Source of the DNA: BACL27 sp964203235 | GTDB taxonomy: Bacteria > Actinomycetota > Acidimicrobiia > Acidimicrobiales > Ilumatobacteraceae | DNA length: 64,000 nt | NCBI GenBank assembly: GCA_964203235.1 | Contig: CAXNLE010000002.1 | Coordinates: 965,890-1,029,889, forward strand | Direction: 5' to 3' | Part shown: positions 60,630 to 64,000 of the stretch, piece after piece | Numbering within the stretch: position 1 is the first letter of the stretch | Layout of the letters: each line of letters begins with the position of its first letter | The notes under the pieces: generated by a model | Told to the model about the DNA's origin: nothing | The model's input: the letters and a program-made list of their open reading frames with translations, nothing else | The model's database searches: none | Program-made: the position numbers and the translations under genes

Positions 60630-61454
60630 CTAGCTAGATGAAATGCGGGTGATAAGACTGCGAAGTCGCGAGTTCAGATGACTTCGAATCACGCCAATTT
60701 TCGCATTTAAGTTTCCGATGATTGTTGAATCAGTTTTCATAATCTCGTGGATTAACTCCACAAACTGTGCACCTTGAGACTTTGATACCGACGAACTTGT
60801 TGATTGCCCAGAAATACGATAACTCGCGAGAGTTTTATCAATAAAATATAAATCATTTTTCTTTAAAATTTTAAACCACATCTTTATGTCTGGGGTGAAT
60901 TCAGGTGACTCAAAAGGTCCAGACGCTTTTAGGACACTCGTTTTTATAAGCACAACAGAAGGTTCACCAATAATGTTTCGCCCAGATCTTATTGACTTTC
61001 GTATTGCAACGCTTCCAGAAACAATTCTGCTTTTGCCGCGCAGACCGAAACCAGGCATTACGTTTTTGCCATTTTGGTTGATCACTCTTTTCTTGCAGGT
61101 CACAATGCCAAGATTTTCTTGCTTGTGTTGCAAGAAGCCAGCTATTTGTTCCTCTAAGCAAGTTGGGTCCAAAAGATCATCGTGGCTCAGAAATTTGATG
61201 TATTCGCCAGTTGCTAATTCAATAGACTTGTTCCAATTTCCGACCATTCCTAAATTCGTTGAATTGACATGTAGACGAATTCGCGGGTCTGAAAATGCCT
61301 TGACAACCTCTAATGTTCCGTCGGTTGAACAGTTATCGACTATCAGTAACTCAAAATCAGAATATGTCTGGTCAAGAACTGACTGAATCGCCAAGTGCAC
61401 GTAGCCTTCGCCATTGTAGACAGGCATCGCGACGGTGATTTGTGGTACATCCAT
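60630..61454 (-). CDS. GT2 family glycosyltransferase
   Basis: 274 residues. VAMPVYNGEGYVHLAIQSVLDQTY opens the GT-A fold, LLIVDNCSTDGTLEVV binds the nucleotide, and FLSHDDLLDPTCLEEQ carries the metal-binding DD. There is no membrane helix, so it is probably a peripheral enzyme of glycan synthesis. ATG 61454 follows TAATCT by seven bases; the in-frame start at 61499 lacks support. Confidence 0.88.
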   Translation of the reverse strand: MDVPQITVAMPVYNGEGYVHLAIQSVLDQTYSDFELLIVDNCSTDGTLEVVKAFSDPRIRLHVNSTNLGMVGNWNKSIELATGEYIKFLSHDDLLDPTCLEEQIAGFLQHKQENLGIVTCKKRVINQNGKNVMPGFGLRGKSRIVSGSVAIRKSIRSGRNIIGEPSVVLIKTSVLKASGPFESPEFTPDIKMWFKILKKNDLYFIDKTLASYRISGQSTSSSVSKSQGAQFVELIHEIMKTDSTIIGNLNAKIGVIRSHLNSRLRSLITRISSS

Positions 61455-61461
61455 CGGTGTG

Positions 61462-61467
61462 AGATTA
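61462..61467 (-). promoter_or_regulatory. -10 hexamer for GT2 gene at 61454
   Basis: TAATCT on the minus strand, seven bases before ATG 61454. It backs onto the start of acs, 38 bases away. Confidence 0.5.
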
Positions 61468-61504
61468 TTGAGATGCAACTGACAGAAAGTTAAAGGCACT
61501 GAAC

Positions 61505-63457
61505 ATGAACCAAGAATCTAGCGCAATTGATGCTCTGGGGTATGAGCAACGAAAGTTTCCACCTTCGGCAGAGTTCAAAGCGGCTGCAATTATTTCTGAC
61601 CAAAGTTTGTATCAAGAAGGTGAGCAAGATTTTGCCGAGTATTGGGCACGGCACGCTAAAGAGCTCCTCACGTGGTCAGAACCATTTACGAAAACACTTG
61701 AATGGGATTTGCCATATTCCGAGTGGTTTAGTGACGGAACACTCAACGTTTCATATAACTGCCTCGACCGACACGTGGTCGCTGGTCGAGGTGACAAAGT
61801 TGCGTTCTATTGGGAAGGTGAGCCTGGCGACTCACGAACGATTACGTACTCTCAGTTGTTAGATGAGGTGCAAAAGTTTGCCAATGTTTTGAAAAGCCTT
61901 GGAGTTGAAAAAGGTGATCGAGTAAATATCTATCTACCGATGATCCCAGAAGCGGCGGTGGCGATGTTGGCGTGCGCACGAATCGGTGCGGCTCACAGTG
62001 TCGTGTTCGGGGGCTTTTCTGCCCAAGCACTTTCCGATCGGATCAATGATGCTGAAGCAAAACTCTTGATCACCGCAGACGGCGGCTGGCGCCGCGGCGA
62101 AGTATTTCCGCTTAAGTCTCAAGCTGACGAGGCATTAAAGACGACAACGACAATTGAACATGTTGTTGTCGTAAAGCGCGGAAACAATGAAGTCTCAATG
62201 ACTCCTGGTCGTGATGTTTGGTACCACGAAGCGATGTCGACGGCTGATGCAATTTGTATAGCCGAACCAATGGAAGCCGAGCACTTATTATTTTTGCTGT
62301 ACACCTCTGGCACAACCGGCAAGCCAAAAGGCATCATGCATACAACTGCTGGCTATTTGGCTCATGTTACGACCACTTTCAAATACGTCTTTGACCACAA
62401 ACCTGAGACAGATATTTTTTGGTGCACGGCCGATGTTGGTTGGGTTACTGGTCACAGTTACATCGTCTACGGACCACTCGCAAATTGTGCGACACAAATT
62501 ATGTATGAAGGTGTGCCGAACTTTCCCGCTAATGATCGTGTTTGGCAAATCATTGAAAAATATAAAGCGACTATTTTCTATACGGCACCAACTGCGATTC
62601 GCACATACATGAAGTGGGGCGGACAAGAACCCGCCAAGCATGATTTAACTTCGTTGCGATTAATCGGCACGGTAGGTGAGCCGATAAATCCTGAAGCGTG
62701 GATTTGGTACAACGAAAATATTGGTGGTTCGCGTTGTCCAATTATTGACACTTGGTGGCAGACCGAAACTGGCGGCATGATGATTACTCCCTTGCCAGGT
62801 GTGACGGTTACTAAGCCGGGCTCGGCTACGTTTCCGTTACCAGGCATTGGTGCCGAACTTGTCGACGAACAAGGCAAGCGTGTGATGTCGGGTGGAGGAT
62901 ATTTGACCCTTACAACTCCATGGCCGGGAATGTTGCGCGGAATTTGGAAAGATCAAAAGCGATACCGAGAAACTTATTGGAGTAAATTTCCCGGGCGGTA
63001 CTTCGCTGGTGATGGCGCAAAGCTTGATAGTGAAGGATATTTGTGGCTACTCGGTCGTGTTGATGACGTGATGAACGTTTCAGGACACCGTATTTCAACA
63101 ACTGAAGTTGAGTCTGCACTAGTTTCACACCCAAGTGTTGCAGAGGCTGCAGTTGTTGGAGCAAACGACGCAATGACAGGTCAAGCAATTATTGCTTACG
63201 TAACTCTTCGTGGAGGATTAGAAGTCGACGAAAAAGTTCTTCGCGAACATGTTGCCAAAGAAATCGGATCGATAGCAAAACCAAAGATGATTTTCTTCAC
63301 GCCTGATTTGCCTAAAACACGAAGCGGCAAGATTATGCGACGATTATTGCGCGACGTGGCTGAAGGTCGAAATATTGGCGATACGACAACTCTTGCGGAT
63401 GCATCTGTGGTTAGCGAACTTCAGCGTCGCGCGAGCGAATCACCAACCGAAGATTAA
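61505..63457 (+). CDS. acs: Acetyl-CoA synthetase
   Basis: AMP-forming ligase activating acetate to acetyl-CoA in the cytoplasm. 650 residues, the normal length. YTSGTTGKPKGIMHTT is the ATP loop, DTWWQTETGG the adenylate pocket with the acetate-limiting tryptophan, GRVDDVMNVSGHRIST the hinge, and PKTRSGKIMRRLLR the acetylatable lysine motif. AAAGG lies eight bases before ATG 61505. It overlaps yajQ tail to tail by four bases. Confidence 0.97.
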   Translation: MNQESSAIDALGYEQRKFPPSAEFKAAAIISDQSLYQEGEQDFAEYWARHAKELLTWSEPFTKTLEWDLPYSEWFSDGTLNVSYNCLDRHVVAGRGDKVAFYWEGEPGDSRTITYSQLLDEVQKFANVLKSLGVEKGDRVNIYLPMIPEAAVAMLACARIGAAHSVVFGGFSAQALSDRINDAEAKLLITADGGWRRGEVFPLKSQADEALKTTTTIEHVVVVKRGNNEVSMTPGRDVWYHEAMSTADAICIAEPMEAEHLLFLLYTSGTTGKPKGIMHTTAGYLAHVTTTFKYVFDHKPETDIFWCTADVGWVTGHSYIVYGPLANCATQIMYEGVPNFPANDRVWQIIEKYKATIFYTAPTAIRTYMKWGGQEPAKHDLTSLRLIGTVGEPINPEAWIWYNENIGGSRCPIIDTWWQTETGGMMITPLPGVTVTKPGSATFPLPGIGAELVDEQGKRVMSGGGYLTLTTPWPGMLRGIWKDQKRYRETYWSKFPGRYFAGDGAKLDSEGYLWLLGRVDDVMNVSGHRISTTEVESALVSHPSVAEAAVVGANDAMTGQAIIAYVTLRGGLEVDEKVLREHVAKEIGSIAKPKMIFFTPDLPKTRSGKIMRRLLRDVAEGRNIGDTTTLADASVVSELQRRASESPTED

Positions 63458-63942
63458 TCGCGGAAATTAATAAACTGCAACGGTAGATCCAAATTTGCAC
63501 CGCGCAACATCGCCATAGTCTCTTGTAGGTCATCTCGTTTTTTAGCGGTAACACGAAGTTGGTCGCCTTGGGTTTGACCTCCAACTCCCTTTGGCGCTTT
63601 CTCTTTGATCAACTTGTTGATCTCGCGTGCTTTATCCGCTGGAACACCAACTTTGATTGTCACGATTTGGCGGACGCTTTCGCCAGTCGCTTGCTCAATT
63701 TTCCCCCAGTCCAAACTTTTTAAAGAAATATTTCTTTTCACAAAACGCTCTTCAAGTAAAACTTTGAGCGCCCGAAGACGGTCTTCGCTTGATGTACGCA
63801 GTGTGAGCACTAGATCCTTCTGTTCAATTTCAGAATCAGTGTCCTTAAAATCATAACGAGTTGCAAGTTCACGCTGAGCCTGATCGATTGCATTTCGCAA
63901 TTCTTGGCGGTCAACTTCGGAAACAACGTCAAAACTTGGCAT
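63454..63942 (-). CDS. yajQ: YajQ-family nucleotide-binding protein (UPF0234)
   Basis: 162 residues from ATG 63942. MPSFDVVSEVD, LATRYDFKDTDSEIE, and the C-terminal ...LQFINFRD are diagnostic. Two ferredoxin-like domains; some members (Xanthomonas) bind c-di-GMP and act with a transcription factor, others have no known role. TATCGT six bases before the ATG supports this start over one five codons upstream. Ends in the palindromic TTAA shared with the acs stop. Confidence 0.93.
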   Translation of the reverse strand: MPSFDVVSEVDRQELRNAIDQAQRELATRYDFKDTDSEIEQKDLVLTLRTSSEDRLRALKVLLEERFVKRNISLKSLDWGKIEQATGESVRQIVTIKVGVPADKAREINKLIKEKAPKGVGGQTQGDQLRVTAKKRDDLQETMAMLRGANLDLPLQFINFRD

Positions 63943-63948
63943 GGGGAA

Positions 63949-63954
63949 ACGATA
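63949..63954 (-). promoter_or_regulatory. -10 hexamer for yajQ
   Basis: TATCGT on the minus strand, six bases before ATG 63942; the same hexamer and spacing as for the membrane protein gene at 9755. Confidence 0.5.
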
Positions 63955-64000
63955 CACAAAAGAGGTAGCGTGACGGTGTCAAATGAAGTGGGGTCGGTGC

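Noticed and set aside
60886..61386. 166-codon plus-strand frame
   Set aside because: Antisense to the GT2 glycosyltransferase with intact GT-A motifs; no start signals or recognisable motif.
63958..64000. Start of another gene at the right edge
   Set aside because: Only 43 bases remain; no start with a supported frame or RNA signature can be judged.

Overview
The window is actinobacterial DNA of intermediate G+C (mid-40s % by eye). A mycothiol glycosyltransferase (MshA), a Rex repressor, a type II glutamine synthetase, an RsiG-like protein and many leaderless start codons all point to Actinobacteria. The modest G+C, tight packing and split b6-type cytochrome b suggest a streamlined aquatic lineage, perhaps Acidimicrobiia; that placement is inference. 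There are no rRNA or tRNA genes, no insertion sequences and no CRISPR.

Region 1 (1-12.6 kb) holds housekeeping genes in short units: the start of glutamine synthetase II, NAD+ synthetase, an MFS transporter, a histidine phosphatase, a ThiS/MoaD-like protein, an RsiG-like c-di-GMP anti-sigma candidate, mshA with its usual YbjN neighbour, proC, a SAM hydroxide adenosyltransferase behind a structured 5' leader, a 27-residue membrane peptide, rex with a palindromic operator, a predicted lipoprotein and a geranylgeranyl reductase-like flavoprotein.

Region 2 (12.6-33.9 kb) is respiratory. A membrane-anchored cytochrome c faces away from a 21-gene block running 13790-33869 on the plus strand. The block encodes a small membrane protein, a 2x[4Fe-4S] ferredoxin, cytochrome b6, subunit IV, Rieske protein, diheme cytochrome c, another membrane protein, then nuoA to nuoN in full. 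Electrons would go from NADH through complex I to menaquinol, then through the bc complex to cytochromes c. Genes abut or overlap by 1-4 bases almost throughout.

Region 3 (33.9-45.7 kb) separates two complex I clusters: a gamma-glutamyl hydrolase-type amidotransferase, threonine dehydratase, and cell-surface glycan-type genes (GT2 transferase, epimerase, two ~810-residue paralogous polytopic proteins, a DUF2142-like protein, an anchored protein) and a class I amidotransferase.

Region 4 (45.8-57.3 kb) is a second, diverged complex I cluster, nuoABCDHIJKLMN, without the NADH-oxidising subunits E, F and G, followed by a MidA/NDUFAF7-type methyltransferase, a family known for complex I assembly. 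Its electron donor is unknown; a ferredoxin is a reasonable guess.

Region 5 (57.3-64 kb) has a polytopic membrane protein, a DMT exporter, an epimerase, a GT2 transferase, acetyl-CoA synthetase and YajQ.

Most promising for follow-up: the RsiG-like protein with two c-di-GMP motifs, the pseudoknotted leader before the SAM hydrolase, the b6-type cytochrome b with a heme c_i-type cysteine in a bc-ferredoxin-Nuo block, the donor-less second complex I, and an N-terminal peptide shared by two respiratory proteins.
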